DNA of 64,000 nt from Ornithodoros turicata (GCF_037126465.1 NC_088202.1:32100213-32164212), one strand, 5' to 3'; positions 13,366 through 24,594 are shown, counted from the first letter of the stretch. Made by a program: numbers and translations. The notes: generated from the sequence alone by a model not told the origin.

Positions 13366-14375
13366 TATTGCGAAGCTATTCTGGTGAACTAACTCGTGTG
13401 AGAGGATGCGTGAACGTTCAAGTGAAGTTCCGTGACAAGCAGGAGTGCTTACCACTCTACGTGGCGCCGGGTTCTTGTCCAAATGTTTTTGGCCGCACTT
13501 GGATGAAAGCTTTTGGCATGGCTCTGCAGCAGAGGACACACAAGTCTACGTGGTCTCAACGGTTGAGGACGTTATTGCTAAGCATCAAGACGTTTTTTTC
13601 AGATACTTTGGGTACCCTGAAGGATATCACAGCAAAACTACAAATTCAGGACGGTGCACGCCCAAGATTCTTTAAACCGCGTGCAGTGCCGTTTGCTCTT
13701 CAAGACCGAGTCGCCGAGGAGCTACAACGTATGCAGCGTGAAGGTATTATCGAACCAGTAAAGACGTCTGAATGGGCCGCGCCCATTGTTCCTGTCGTCA
13801 AACGCGATGGACGTGCAAGAATTTGCGGTGACTTCAAGATTACCGTAAATCCCGTTGCCGTACCTGAGAAGTATCCGATTCCAAGGGTTGAGGAACTGTT
13901 CGCTAAGCTGTCAGGAGGAAAGAAATTCAGTAAGCTTGACCTCAAGGATGCTTACCATCAAATACTGCTGGTCGAAGAGTCCAAGAACCTGGTGACCATC
14001 AACACTCAGAAAGGGTTGTATCGGTACGTAAGGCTGCCGTTCGGTGTTTCTACGGCACCAGCGTTATTTCAACGAATAATGGAAAACCTGCTGCAAGATC
14101 TGCGTGGCGTCATCGTTTACTTCGATGATATCCTTGTCACTGGAAAGGATGACGACGATCACAAGAATAACTTGGATATTGTACTGCGAAGGCTTGAAGA
14201 AGCTGGACTACGATTGAAACTTGAAAAGTGCATTTTTATGGCCCCTAGGGTGCACTATTTAGGTCACATAATCACGGAAGCGGGGTTACATCCTGACCCA
14301 AAGAAAGTAGAAGCTGTGACGAAGGCGCCAGCGCCAACGAATGTGAAAACGTTGCAGAGCTACCTGGGGCTGTGA
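13040..14375 (+). pseudogene. pol: Gypsy Pol: protease and reverse transcriptase, decayed
   Basis: This frame is -1 relative to gag. An acidic and lysine-rich linker leads to the aspartic protease, whose active site LDTGAG is intact (about 13278-13295), with GRTWM near its end. Reverse transcriptase follows from about 13660, with the motifs RICGDFK, LDLKDAYHQI, LPFGVSTAPALFQ and the catalytic VYFDDILV (about 14112-14135). The frame ends at a TGA at 14373-14375, in a conserved YLGL motif, because one base is missing there; homologous sequence resumes in the next frame. Protease and polymerase active-site residues are therefore present, but the polyprotein is interrupted. Confidence in the family is high. 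Confidence 0.85.
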
Positions 14376-14871
14376 ACTATTACAGGAAGTTTTTGTCTGA
14401 TTTGTCGACAGTACTGCATCCTCTAAACAAGTTACTGGGGAGCAAATGCGCCATGGACTTGGGGCACCGAGCAACAGCTCGCTTTCCAAAAAAGTAAGGA
14501 CCTCCTAACGTCTGCTAGGGTCCTAGCTCACTTTGACCCCAAGAAACCTTTGGTGTTGGTATGTGATGCATCGCCTTAGGGCGTGGGTGCTGTACTTGCG
14601 CACCGTCAACTGTCAGGTGAAGAGCTTCCTATTGCATATGCGTCAAGGAGCTTAATGCCAGCAGAATGTAATTACAGCCAACTCGATAAAGAGGCTCTGG
14701 CCGTAATTTTCGGCGTTCTGAGGTTTCATCAATACCTCTGGGGTCATTCATCGAAATAGTGACCGACCACAAGCCACTGTTGGGACTTTTAGTGCACGAT
14801 AAGCCTGTACCTAATAACTGTTCACCCAGGCTTCTTCGCGGGCCCTGACGTTATCATCTTACCGCTACGAG
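14376..14871 (+). pseudogene. pol: Gypsy Pol: RNase H, heavily broken
   Basis: Translation across frames recovers the connection and RNase H parts of the same polyprotein: a LLGSK region, AHFDPKKPLVLVCDASP with an in-frame TAG right after it, IAYASRSLMPAECNYSQLDKE, an LRFHQYLWG segment, then a frameshift before VTDHKPLLGLL. Catalytic Asp and Glu positions of RNase H are recognisable (CDAS, QLDKEALA, TDHK). At least two indels and two stops lie in fewer than 500 bp, so no enzyme can be made from it. Confidence 0.75.
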
Positions 14872-16360
14872 TTGGTCTATCGACAAGGAAGCCGCATCGC
14901 ACATGCCGATATACTGAGCAGATTGCCACTACCTACTGAAGCTCTTCCCGTGGAACGACCGCCAGAGGTGTTCCTGTTGGAAGGAGTCTACCCAACTGTT
15001 TTATCCGCAAATGTACTCGCTCAAGCCACGTCAAGAGACGTCATTGCATCCAACGTTCGCCACATACTGTTGTCAGGCGGCAAATTACCTGACGTCACTG
15101 ACTGCAGGCCTTACCAAAGGCGTTTTGATCAACTGAGCGTGCAGGATGACTGTATATTTCTCGAAAATCGTGTTGTCATTCCTCAAGAGCTACGTGCAAA
15201 GGTTCTCGACTTGCTTCATGAGAGCCACCCTGGTGTCACAAAAATGAAGGCTGTGGCCCGCAGTCACGTCTGGTGGGATACACTGGACGAAGATATTGCT
15301 GCGAGGGTACAGAGATGCATGACACGCCAAGAACAACAACGTGAGTTCAGACGTGTCCCTATGACGCATTGGCCTTTTCCAGAAAAAGCATGGTCGCGCT
15401 TGCATATGGATTTTGCAGGCCCTTTTAAGGGGCATTACATCTTCATCCTTGTGGACGCATTTTCCAAGTGGGTAGAAGCCGAAGTTGTTCCATCACCATC
15501 CGTGGAAGCTACTATTTCTTGTCTACGTTCTATCTTTGCGAGACAAGGACTCCCGATCTCGTAGTGTTGGATATAATGGACCAGCATTTGTATCAGCAAA
15601 GTACACAGAATTTCTGAAGCGGAATGAAGTAAGAAAAGTCCTAATTCCTCCATATCACCCAGCATCGAATGGGGCTGCTGAAAGGTTTGTTCAAACAATT
15701 AAGAACAAGCTTAAGAAGGTAAGCACAGGTGATTTCAAGGCGCAGGAATCTTGCGCACTATCCAGCTATCGAACAACGCCGCACGAGATAACCGGTGCAT
15801 CTCCAGCAGAACTCTTGTGCGGAAGAAAACTCAAGACTGTTCTGGATAATCTCCATCCGGACATGCGCACCACAGTACTTCGTAAGCAACTGCGCAGCAA
15901 ACTTTTGCATGACAAAAGCGCTCGTTTCCAGAGCGTCTATCGTCCTGGGGATTCAGTGTTCGCAAGAAATTTTCAACCTGGACCAACTTGGGTCCCTGCT
16001 GTTGTCACAAAAGCACAAGGACAGTTGTCTGCTGTTGTACAGCTACCTGGGGGAGTTATTTCCACCAGGCACCAAGATCATCTACGATGGGACGGATAGC
16101 GATCAGAACCATCATCAGACAGCAACGCTGGAGCAGAACAATCGCAGTTGTCACCGAGTGTACCACCAGCTGATTTTCAACCTGATACCGTGGAGAATCA
16201 TGGGTCATGTCCAGACGGCAGTAACACTTCAAGTGATAGTGCGGTGACACCGTCACCTAGACGGTCGACACGAATCAAGCGTCCTGTGGACAGATACTGC
16301 CCATTGTTGGTGCTGATGACATTTTGTCTTTCTCGCTTTGTTTTCCTATATAACGAGTGA
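14872..16360 (+). pseudogene. pol: Gypsy Pol: integrase and C-terminal tail, broken
   Basis: The frame 14872-15564 carries the integrase zinc domain (HESHPG with both His) but its last Cys is Arg (CMTR instead of CX2C), then the first catalytic Asp in HMDFAGPF. A small indel pair near 15550-15585 disrupts the second catalytic Asp motif, and sequence resumes in the frame 15485-16099 with the Glu motif NGAAERF and a C-terminal PGDSVFARNF region. A TAG at 16097-16099 cuts off the tail, but its conserved end RRSTRIKRPVDRY is still readable at about 16259-16300. The tail is typical of K02A2.6-like arthropod Gypsy polyproteins. The Cys change, the broken Asp motif and the stop make it non-functional. 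Confidence 0.8.
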
Positions 16361-16396
16361 TGTAATGCTTATACGTAAGTCAGGTGTTGTGCTTTC

Positions 16397-16410
16397 TTTT
16401 CGGAGGGGGG
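16397..16410 (+). promoter_or_regulatory. Polypurine tract
   Basis: The sequence ttttcggagggggg lies 37 bp after the pol tail and has the form of a plus-strand primer. The next bases should be the start of the 3' LTR (TGTGAT), but they are tttgggttcg, the beginning of an inverted tRNA-like piece, so the normal PPT-LTR junction is missing. Confidence 0.65.
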
Positions 16411-16516
16411 TTTGGGTTCGAATCCCATCCTTGTCATCATGGCGAGTTGTACGCCTTCGAGTCACGGCGTAGCAACTGCAACGTCGTGACTCTAAGGCAT
16501 ACAACTCGCCATGATG
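16411..16516 (+). repeat. Inverted tRNA-Ser/U5 segment forming a hairpin with direct U5
   Basis: 16414-16439 reads as the sense strand of the 3' end of tRNA-Ser, with the T-arm part gggttcgaatcccatcc perfect and three differences in the last nine bases. It is followed at 16440-16488 by the reverse complement of the LTR U5 region. The direct U5 then starts at 16485. Arms 16435-16466 and 16485-16516 pair at 30 of 32 positions with an 18-nt loop. The order, tRNA 3' end followed by complementary U5 DNA, is that of a tRNA primer extended into minus-strand strong-stop DNA, although about 50 nt of the LTR end are missing between them. Confidence 0.75.
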
Positions 16517-16852
16517 TCTGTGTGTTTCTATACTTACGCCATCCCGCGACTATGATATTGGCGACGATGATGGGATTAGAACCATCCAGTGTCAGTTACG
16601 TCAGCACCGCCGCAAGGCTTTGGAAGCTTATCCAATATCACTGCGACGCTATTCTCTTGATATACTACCTAGTGCTTAAGTTCTCGACTGCGCGGCGTAC
16701 CTTTGTGTTGATCGCGTTTCACTCTTCCTTTACGAAATAAAGTTCACGCACAGAGAGCACGACGTTGCAGTTGCTACGCAGTGACTCGAAGGCATACAAC
16801 TCGCCATGATGTCTGTGTGTTTCTATACTTACGCCATCCCGCGACTATGATA
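16485..16852 (+). repeat. 3' side LTRs: partial U5, linker, complete 3' LTR
   Basis: 16485-16558 is the U5 end of one LTR. 16559-16583 is a linker related to those in the array, with two substitutions but two extra bases, so that it matches the tRNA complement over 23 of 25 positions. 16584-16852 is a complete LTR with aataaag. Its private variants (gttgcagttgctacg, gtctgtgtgtttc) match the last 5' LTR (12137-12229) rather than the rest of the array, as expected for the original LTR pair. The next bases are the GTATG duplication. Confidence 0.8.
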
Positions 16853-16857
16853 GTATG

Positions 16858-17354
16858 TAACATGATCTTCAAGATGGTACCCCGCCACCCCCACCCCAGA
16901 AAGGTCCTGGCATAAGAAAGAAAAAACAAAGACAAAGGCCTGACGTCCAAATTTCAATTCTGCTATATTCCAGAGTGATTGTGCGAAGTTATAACACGAA
17001 ATGCAGCAAATCGCACTTGAAGAATAAAAATGGCGGTATTGCGAAGAACGAATTAGACGATGTTCCCCAGATGCAGAACACTGCTCGGCTATATTTGCAA
17101 AGCATTTTACAGCGACCCCAGTCACTACAACTTCAGCGTTGTGCAACACGTCGCCGTGTGGGGAACACTGTCTAAACTGCACTTTTCGCATCACCGCCAT
17201 TTTGCTTGGTCTGACTGCTCAGTTACTTTACTTGGGATTATAACTTTGCGCTATAACTTATTATATGCATTATAAAATCGCTCGAAACCGCCAGTGCTGG
17301 GTACTAATAGGACGAGAAGGAAAGACACGACGACACAAGCGCTGAACTTCCACA
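16858..17354. other. No recognisable gene; possible retroelement tail
   Basis: A 123-codon minus-strand frame starts at 17200, with no family resemblance. Near 17311-17345 the text acgagaaggaaagacacgac is reminiscent of a motif at 56700-56745 (agacaaaggacataaacaca). Both may be tails of a dispersed element. Nothing more is supported. Confidence 0.35.
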
Positions 17355-17601
17355 CTCTTAAAAATGTACTTCACCGCATAGCACGCTCCTGGCCATCCAT
17401 CATCTCGAATGATATCGTTATCTGCCCTGATTTGTTGAAAACGGGAGGCGTACGCCTTTTTTGTGACAATTATGAACAGCATAAGTGTCGCAAAAAAGGC
17501 GTACGCCTCCCGTTTTCAAGAAATCAGGGCAGATAACGATATCATTCGAGATGATGGATGGCCAGGAGCGTGCTATACGGTGAAGTTCATTTTTAAGAAT
17601 G
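17355..17601. mobile_element. Palindromic fold-back MITE, copy 1
   Basis: Nearly the whole 247 bp is one inverted repeat: ctcttaaaaatg...acttcaccg at the left returns as cggtgaagttcatttttaag at the right, and the centre has gggaggcgtacgcc with its complement. The arms are about 100 nt and the loop lies near 17463-17490. The two open frames over it, one per strand, are mirror images caused by the palindrome. Related copies lie at 18296-18510 and 41865-42045. No transposase is present, and I could not read a convincing target duplication. Confidence 0.8.
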
Positions 17602-18295
17602 CAGTCTCTGTCCAGTAATTTTAAACAATGTTTCAACAGGCCCAATTGATCACGCTACTTCATGCATTATAACTTTGGCATCATAACGATGGGTGTTCGC
17701 TAGGAATTTACCGGGATTGAATTGCCTTCAGTGCTTTATATGTAAACAACGCAATTACCTGCTTGAGTAAATGTTGAACACGTAATGACCGCACCCCTCC
17801 ACTTAGGTTAATCGTTATACACCGTATATGGCAATGGTATGCTTCTACTGACATCCGCTACGCTGTCTCCATAGCGGCGGTTAATGACTCGAGCCATGCA
17901 TCTGTGTGATTGTGTTGTACGCAGCCACTACTCTGCGGCACTGGTCAACACCTCCTAGATACTTCTACTATGCTCCTAGATACGAAGAAGTATCTAGGAG
18001 GTATTGCACTCGTCCCGTCACATCAAACTTTTTCATTTTCCGCTCCAGACAATTTCCACACTACTTCGCCTCCCTTCTGTAGAGGCCTCGCCTCAATGCA
18101 GTTCTTATTCAAAAGACAGGATTCAGATACAATAAAAAAGAAGTTGTCGAAAATTTGAAAACAGTTGAGAAACATGGAGCAGACAAAAGACCGCAATGCC
18201 ATAGGACCGGATCGGATACAACGATAGACGATTGTGCTCGGTATATCATGGCGAATGTTGAGAATGCATGTACGTTGTGGCCAAAATAAAACGTA
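17602..18295. other. No gene; short hairpin at 17949-18003
   Basis: The only structure seen is an inverted repeat: acctcctagatacttct at 17950-17966 pairs with agaagtatctaggaggt at 17986-18002, and the loop contains another ctcctagatacg. It may be an end of a small element. No coding family is recognised. Confidence 0.45.
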
Positions 18296-18510
18296 CACTG
18301 TTAAAACAGAACTTCACCACATAGCACGCTCCTAACCAACCATCATACCAAATGATATCATTCTGTGTCATGATTTGTTCAAAACAGGGGGGAGGCGCCT
18401 ATCTGGGACAAGATAATCTGTCCCAGATAGGCGCCTCCTCTCATTTTCAACAAACCAATGCACAGAATGATATCATTCGGAATGATGCACTTGTAAACTT
18501 CACAAGTATG
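18296..18510. mobile_element. Palindromic fold-back MITE, copy 2
   Basis: It starts cactgttaaaacagaacttc and repeats the copy-1 landmarks cacatagcacgctcct, atgatatcatt and a central inverted pair (aggcgcctatctgggaca and its complement around 18395-18440). The right end is diverged (gtaaacttcac). The central arms differ from copy 1 in sequence but keep the palindrome. Confidence 0.75.
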
Positions 18511-20600
18511 ACACAGAAGGTTTCTAATTTTTATCTCAAGTAGATTTTTTAAAATAATTAGGGGTCACTCTTAAGTGAAAAATCATGTATATATATATAT
18601 CAGTTAAGCAGATATATCAGTTAAGCAACTGAAGCGGTGTTGCGACATGGCAATAAACTTGCGTCCCTTGTTATAGGTAGCTGTCACTTTGAGCGAATTA
18701 ACGAATTATCATGTGCTTTTCTATGCTGCTGCTGCTTAACCCAGGGGGGTCGGACTCGCTCAAGAAAGCGTGACCACAATGGAGCTGTCATCCGTTGGTC
18801 ATGGAAGGCGTTGCCTTCCGTTGGCTGCTCCATTCCGCTAAACTTGACGTGCTCTTTTCCCAAATTCATCACTTGCTATCTAAATTCGGTGTACTATGTG
18901 GGTATCTTATATCTATTTGTTAAACAAATAAGCAGTGAATATTTTCCCACTACATCACTTGCTTGTGTGCTGTCGTTCGTTCGTCACTTTGTTATCACGA
19001 AACTCGACAGACCAGAGCATGGAATGGCGGGTGATTTCGTTTTTGCCATTTCCGGTTCCCGCTTCGTAGAGCAGCATGAAGATGACGGTTTACTGTTTGA
19101 ATTCATCTTTGGATGACTGTTGCTTCCGGAAATACATGCCTACATTCGTTAAGATGGGTAACGATTTATTGATTTCGCTCGCAAAGCACACAGACGCCAC
19201 TTCAACACGTCATAGGCGGTAAACCTCTTCATCCGTGTCGGTGGAAAGCGAAGGGATGACTGTGTCACAGGTAATCTCATATAAAATATGATCCACGTTT
19301 GATACGATGTTTACCTTGTGATTCCGATAGCACAACTCATTTCTGCACGTATCCCGAAGGTTCGTACGCACTCAACGCAATTCGTTTCCCCCACTTCCCA
19401 CGGCTTCCCTCGCTTCCTACGCTATAGACGTCGCTCCCTCCATTGGCCCGTTTCCCCGTTTGTTATCCCACCTGACTACACAGGGTTGGCCACACCCGGA
19501 GCAGCTCCGCTGTAGATAGAGGGCAGGAATTCGTCCTCTAACACTGTCCATGACCAACAGATGGCTGCGCCTGGGCGGTCACGCTCGGGGTTACGAGAAT
19601 CCCATTAACGGCGCACCAAGTACGATCTCTAGAGTCTTCCTATATTAACTCTATGGCTTAAACAACATACAGCACCCAACATATTGTGTCAAACACGGTT
19701 CCACATTGTGCTGTCTGCTTCGAACCACCGAAAGCAAGTCAAAGTGACTGAGCATCACAATGCTCAGTTATAATGTGAAATGTGCGACCTCGGTAGTCCA
19801 AACAACACGAATGGCGGTGATGCGGTGACTTGAGACGCTACACCCAGGACAGCGACGTGGCGCACGCTACTGAAGCGACTGAGATCGCGGGAAGCTGTTC
19901 TGCAATAACAACCGCTTGAGTGTTGCGAGTCCGGGGAGCGCTGTCTCAGCTTGTCTTCGCCACGGTGCTTCGTTTGCTGAATAGCGTGCTGTGCGCCATG
20001 TTCTCCTTCGTCCAGAACATCGCCTCAGCTACTGTTGCAGTTGGAAAGTCACTTGATGACGAATAGACAAAAAGTAGCGCGGAACACGGAGCGGCGATCG
20101 TCTTAACAATATCCCAGTGCGTGCGTCCAGTTCGTCGTTGGTGACTGTTATCGCCGCCCGCTTCTCCTCATCACTCGCGGTGCCCCGCTTTAATGATTAC
20201 TTCAGGACAGGTCAGCTCCCCCCACAAGCCCAAAGACATCTATGATCGGCTTAGGCTGCCGTATGACGCCCCTGAATCACAACGTAGCGCGCCAGCATGC
20301 TAAAGACTGACTTATGGCGTCGCGAAACACACGTCATAGACAACGTACTTAGAACGCGTTCACGTTTTTCAAGCAAACACGTAAAATATAGTGTAATCGT
20401 CTTGCCTATATGCGTCCGCTCTTTGGTGTCCACAACCTTCTAGTATGCCCCACTTACAATGTGTGGACTACAGCCTTGGCTAACGGAGATACACCACTGT
20501 GACTGCAGCTCTTGTGTTGTCTCCGGGGTACAGAATATTTCCAACACGGAATTTATCCACATTTCCGTTTTATGGCGGAGCACGGAGCAAGCTGTAGAGA
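18511..20600. other. Unassigned stretch
   Basis: A short TA microsatellite lies near 18586-18600, with two copies of atatatcagttaagca beside it. The longest frame, 18637-19116 on the plus strand (159 codons), has no recognisable domain and a composition like its surroundings, so I do not call it a gene. 19340-19620 and 19850-20160 are richer in CG but without motifs I can name. Confidence 0.4.
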
Positions 20601-20603
20601 CAC

Positions 20604-22334
20604 GTGCGAACCCTAGTACCGCCCATCACAGTTGTCTCAAGCTGCCGTTACCTGCGTTGTATCGTTGACCAAGGATTGACATCGTCTCCCCACGTGAAGA
20701 CACTTGTTGCCAAAGCTTCAAGCCTGGTTAACGTCCTTAAGCATGTCGCAGGTGCGTCCTGGGGCCCCTCCAGCCGCGACTTTCACCGAGCCCATACAAT
20801 CCTTCTCTTGGGCAAGCTACGGTATATCCCTATCCTCCATGGAATCAGCCCTACCAAAGACCGAGAGCTTCTCAACCTTCAAGCCCGCAGCCTCCGTGTG
20901 TGCCTAGGGGTCCCTCGGACAACGGAGACCCGCTCCGTCCTCGCAGAAGCTAGAGAACACCCTATTCCCACTCTACGGGACTCAACCCACCTGCGCGTAT
21001 ACGCCCGCTGTCTGACCCACCCTTCCCATCCCCTTGGTCAGATTGCAGAAAGCTGCCCTGCTTCCACCTTCGGTACTGCCATTGTCCGCCTAAAGGATTA
21101 TCTGCTGCCCACGACACCTACTCCCTCCTTTGCGCCAGCTATGTGGACCCGTGAACGTCCCGTCATTCAACCTGCAATCCCGGACCTTCCTCGAAAACAC
21201 GAAGCCCGTCCTCTAGTTGCCCATCAGCTTTCGCTGGCACATATCAACTCTACCTACCCTTGCTGTCGTCAAATCTTCACAGATGCATCTGTGATGCGTG
21301 ACACGTCAGGGGCAGCCTTTTACGTCACAGACCACGAACAAGCCTACACGTTGCCCTATCCTGTGTCCTCTACAGAGGCGGAACTGTATGTCATCCTCGC
21401 AGCCCTAGAATACATTGCTGGCCTGCCAACTGAGAAGTCCTGGGTTGTCCTCACTGACAGCAGGGCGTCCCTTCTTTTGTTGTCTTCCCGCCCATCATAC
21501 GTGACCTGCCCAGTATGATCATCCAGGCGTACAATCGGCTCAGTACAAATGGTCACGTTGTTTCTCTGCAATGGATTCCCGGGCATGTGGCCTATCCGGT
21601 AACTCACGCGCAGATGTGGCTGCACGACGTGCTGCACAGACTGCGACTCATGCCACTGTACATCTGGCCCTTACTGTTTCTGCCTGCTGTATGTCTGTAC
21701 GCCGCCGGTGTGCTGCTCGTGCCCAAGCATTCAGAGCTGAGGCTGCCTCATACAACAGTCACCTGCAATCAATCGACCCCCCAGTGGACTTCTTTATTAC
21801 GTGCGCTGCATTCGTTACGAGGAATCGCTCCTTCAGCGCCTCCGCCTAAACGTCGCAGCACCCCGCTGCATCTCTTCAAAATGGGTCAATCTAGCACACC
21901 CCTCTGCACTATCTGTGGCGTGGTGGCTGATATTCCCCGCTGCATCCTACACTGCCGGCAACACATTCTGCACCGTGACGCCCTCTGTAGTCGTGTATCC
22001 CAACTTGGCTACGGCACTATAGCTCTGGCGACCTTACTGGGTCCCGTTCTTCAGCCGACCCTGTGGTCTGCCACGACTGCGCTCCTCCGCTTTCTCCACG
22101 CTTCGAACCTTGTCAACGGCTTGTGATTGTGTGACTGTGTGTGTGATTTTTCAGTTTTAGTTTTATGTGTTTTTTGTACTTCCTTTTTCTTTTCTTTCCT
22201 TTTCTTCTGTTTCTTTTCCTTTACTTTTCTACTTTTTTTTCAAATTGCAAGCTGACCTCTGTCTGGCTGACCTTTCCTTTCTTTTTTTCTTAATAAACAT
22301 ATCCCCCCCCCCTAGTACTGCTACAACAACAACA
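20604..22334 (+). pseudogene. LINE 1: 5'-truncated non-LTR retrotransposon with RNase H
   Basis: The frame 20604-21518 contains the thumb region of a non-LTR reverse transcriptase (SCRYLRCIVDQGL, LNLQARSLRVCLGVPRTTETRS), then an RNase H domain with IFTDASV, STEAELYVILAALE and VLTDSRASL. The last RNase H motif, WIPGHVA, and its continuation GNSRAD fall in two other frames, so there is a frameshift near 21590. A C-terminal zinc motif (CTICG...ILHC) and the stop at 22124-22126 lie in the frame from 21515. The 3' UTR is T-rich, has aataaa and ends in a short acaacaacaaca tail (22323-22334). The catalytic part of the polymerase is absent, as is normal for 5'-truncated LINE copies. RNase H plus a terminal zinc motif suggests the I group. 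A related copy lies at 44353-45965. Confidence 0.8.
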
Positions 22335-24204
22335 TGCGCTCGGTGAACGATCAAACAGCGCCACCCAAAAGGTCGCCCATGTTCTAGAAGAGTAACATTT
22401 GAAAACATGAATTAGCACGAAGTTGTTGATTGATTGATTGATTGATTGACTGATTGTTTAAAAGAAAACCAGAAGCGAAGTTGTCTTACTGTCCGGTGCA
22501 GTGCTATAAGCCTGAACCGTATCCTAGGTGTAGGGCCGACGAACCTCAGAGTAACCTAGAGAAAGAGAAATCAATAAAAATTGCAAAATGAATCATCATG
22601 CAATAGATGCACATCTGTGCGGCACGTGTGTTATAAAGTGAACCCGAACTTTAGGACCTAAATCGACTGTTATTTAGTTATGAGCAATTTACATTTTACA
22701 ACACTTTGCGTGGCTGACACTTAAGGAACGTCATGTAACCTTTGGCGTTACGGATTGATCTAAATTTAAATTAACGTAATCGACAGCTTTTTAATTAACA
22801 TCTAATTTAGCTAAAAATTAATCAAAAAATTAAAAGTCACTTCAGTAAACTTTACGCCCAAAACTTCGCGGATCTTTCCGGCGGGGAGAGCACCTTTCAA
22901 TTCGTTACGTAATTTGCGCAGCGAATCGCGGTGAGGAATATTTACCCGAAATCCAAATAATTGGGATGAATCAGTGGTTCAGCAAAAACTAGGGTTTAAA
23001 ACCGTGTAGCCCAGGGGAGCAGCCTAGTAAGGTCACGTGCTTTGGTGAGCCAATAGGAATTCACGATCGCGTCTGCTGACAACATATTTGTTGTGCACTC
23101 ATGGCGTGACACTGAAGGATAATCTATCTTTACTGAACACTATATAACGTGTCACGCACAGTATGTAATGGACCACCGATATCAACACAAAACTACCGCT
23201 TTCATGGTCGTTCATAAAGTCTTCTCTCAAGTTGGATTTCATATAGTTCTGCATACCTCAAGCACGCTTAAACCACAACGTTACAATGCATGGTCAGCTG
23301 CTGTCACTGTTTTCAATATAAATCTCGATTATGGTAACAGCGATCCCTGAATTCCAAAATATGCCTGCCGACACTATATGCGGCTATAGAGAGGAAAACG
23401 TGGGAACGAGAACAGTTTGTGTTGCTTGATTAACAACAACGGTATAAGGGGATCACAGGGAGAATGTAATGATTAAGGGTTTGCGCGGGGGTAAGTAAAT
23501 TCGTACCTGCACCCGCAGATGTGCCACCCGCAACCGCTACTCGCGGCGTCTGATGCGGGTATACTCGCACTATACCTGTGGACGCAGAATGGGTACATCC
23601 CCACCACAGCTCTGACCGCAGTTACCTGCAACTTGCAGTGACACTGAATTTCTACTCAGAAATAACAGAACAGCGAAACAAATCAGAAAAGTGAACGCAT
23701 TTCCACGAACGCGTGCTGTTTCGCTTAATGTTCGGTGTCGAGTTTGTTTATTTGTGATACTTAGATGAAAGCACAACAACAACAACGATTATATTCTGAT
23801 GATGAAGTGGTTGGTTCCACTCTAGGTGTGGAACGCTACGCTAGCTATGGGGTCTAACATGAGTGATGACGATGATGAGCTATGAGGAGCGATGGCGATC
23901 CTGATCGTGATGGTGGGAATGTCCGAGGGCGCTGTCGGGTTCACAATGAGTCCTTTAGGTCAGTCGCCTAAAAAAACTAACTACATGACGTAAGTCCGCC
24001 CTCGAGTGGGCCGCAGTGTCCGAAGGGCCGAGGATGCACGACAGCCAAAGGTGGCAAGCTGTGATTGCAGTGTACACATCTCGTTGATATAAGCCCGACA
24101 GCGCAGGAATGTGCGCTACGTTGGCCAGTACACCACGCTCGCTGCAAATAGGGCTAGCCTCACAGCCGGACGTTCTTGGCCATATGTTGCTCAACCGTCA
24201 AATG
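22335..24204. other. No gene; GATT microsatellite and degenerate repeat pieces
   Basis: A gattgattgatt run occupies 22427-22457. 22750-22850 is AT-rich. 23505-23630 repeats acccgca-like words and may be an end of a DNA transposon related to 30410-30470. Nothing coding is recognised. Confidence 0.4.
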
Positions 24205-24452
24205 ACTAATTACCTAATAATCGTTAATTAACTTTTTAACTTTTTAATTATAGAAGCTACGAAAGTGTCCAATGAGAACATCTGTTCCATTCGGTGACCT
24301 GATATCGTAGCCATTTTCAGAACAAAAATCCGTTCGGTAGATCGTCCGCAAAAAATTCGTGAAGGAACACCATTTTTTTCTTTATTTTGTTCATTGCGCA
24401 TCTTCAGAGACGCTTCTTTCCTTCACCCAAAGTGTGAGAGCTCAAGAACAGA
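24205..24452. mobile_element. One-arm fragment of the TACAGGGTGTCC fold-back family
   Basis: The stretch from aattaactttttaac through ccaatgagaacatctgttcc, gatatcgtagccattttcag and ctttattttgttcattgcgc matches one arm of the elements at 26165-27007 and 30972-32026. The terminal TACAGGG part is missing. It abuts the end of the interrupted minus-strand LINE at about 24453. Confidence 0.75.
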
Positions 24453-24594
24453 AAGTCTAGAACAGCGCTTTTCTCCACGGATATCTCCATTCCTGTCTGG
24501 AGTAAATTGAGACGAATGGCATCTAACGTTCGCTGTAGACGCTGACGGAGCGCTGGACGGGAAGTGACTGTAGTCCAAATACAGATATAATCGG
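24453..24594 (-). pseudogene. LINE 2: reverse transcriptase piece downstream of the catalytic motif
   Basis: Read on the minus strand, this continues the reverse transcriptase of 25110-26164 after the MITE at 24595-25101: an ICIWTTVTSRPALRQRL-type segment, then a LQTGMEISVEKSAVLDF motif. It joins the other half at the 8-bp duplication, inside the conserved YADD box, which here reads YADY. The rest of the protein is missing because the fold-back fragment replaces it at 24452. Confidence 0.7.

Larger units (their letters stand above)
3795..16852 (+). mobile_element. Composite Ty3/Gypsy element with tandem LTR-PBS array at its 5' side
   Basis: The whole block runs from TGTGAT at 3795 to gactatgata at 16852 and is flanked by GTATG at 3790-3794 and again at 16853-16857. 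A 5-bp duplication is usual for Ty3/Gypsy integrases. In order it contains 29 tandem LTRs separated by 28 tRNA-complementary linkers, the true primer-binding site at 12230, decayed gag and pol (12301-16360), a polypurine tract (16397-16410), an inverted tRNA/U5 piece (16411-16488), a direct U5 piece, one more linker and the 3' LTR (16584-16852). The pol order PR-RT-RNaseH-IN is that of Ty3/Gypsy, and the protein resembles the K02A2.6-like group common in arthropods. The boundary call rests on the duplication and the TG start. The element is not autonomous today because pol carries several frameshifts and stops. Confidence 0.75.

Noticed and set aside
16414..16439. tRNA-Ser gene
   Set aside because: Only the last third of a tRNA is present, followed by inverted LTR sequence; no A box or anticodon arm.
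17294..17645. Two similar short proteins on opposite strands
   Set aside because: They are mirror translations of one palindromic MITE.
18637..19116. 159-codon plus-strand frame as a host gene
   Set aside because: No domain, no splice context and no similarity recognised; composition is like its surroundings.
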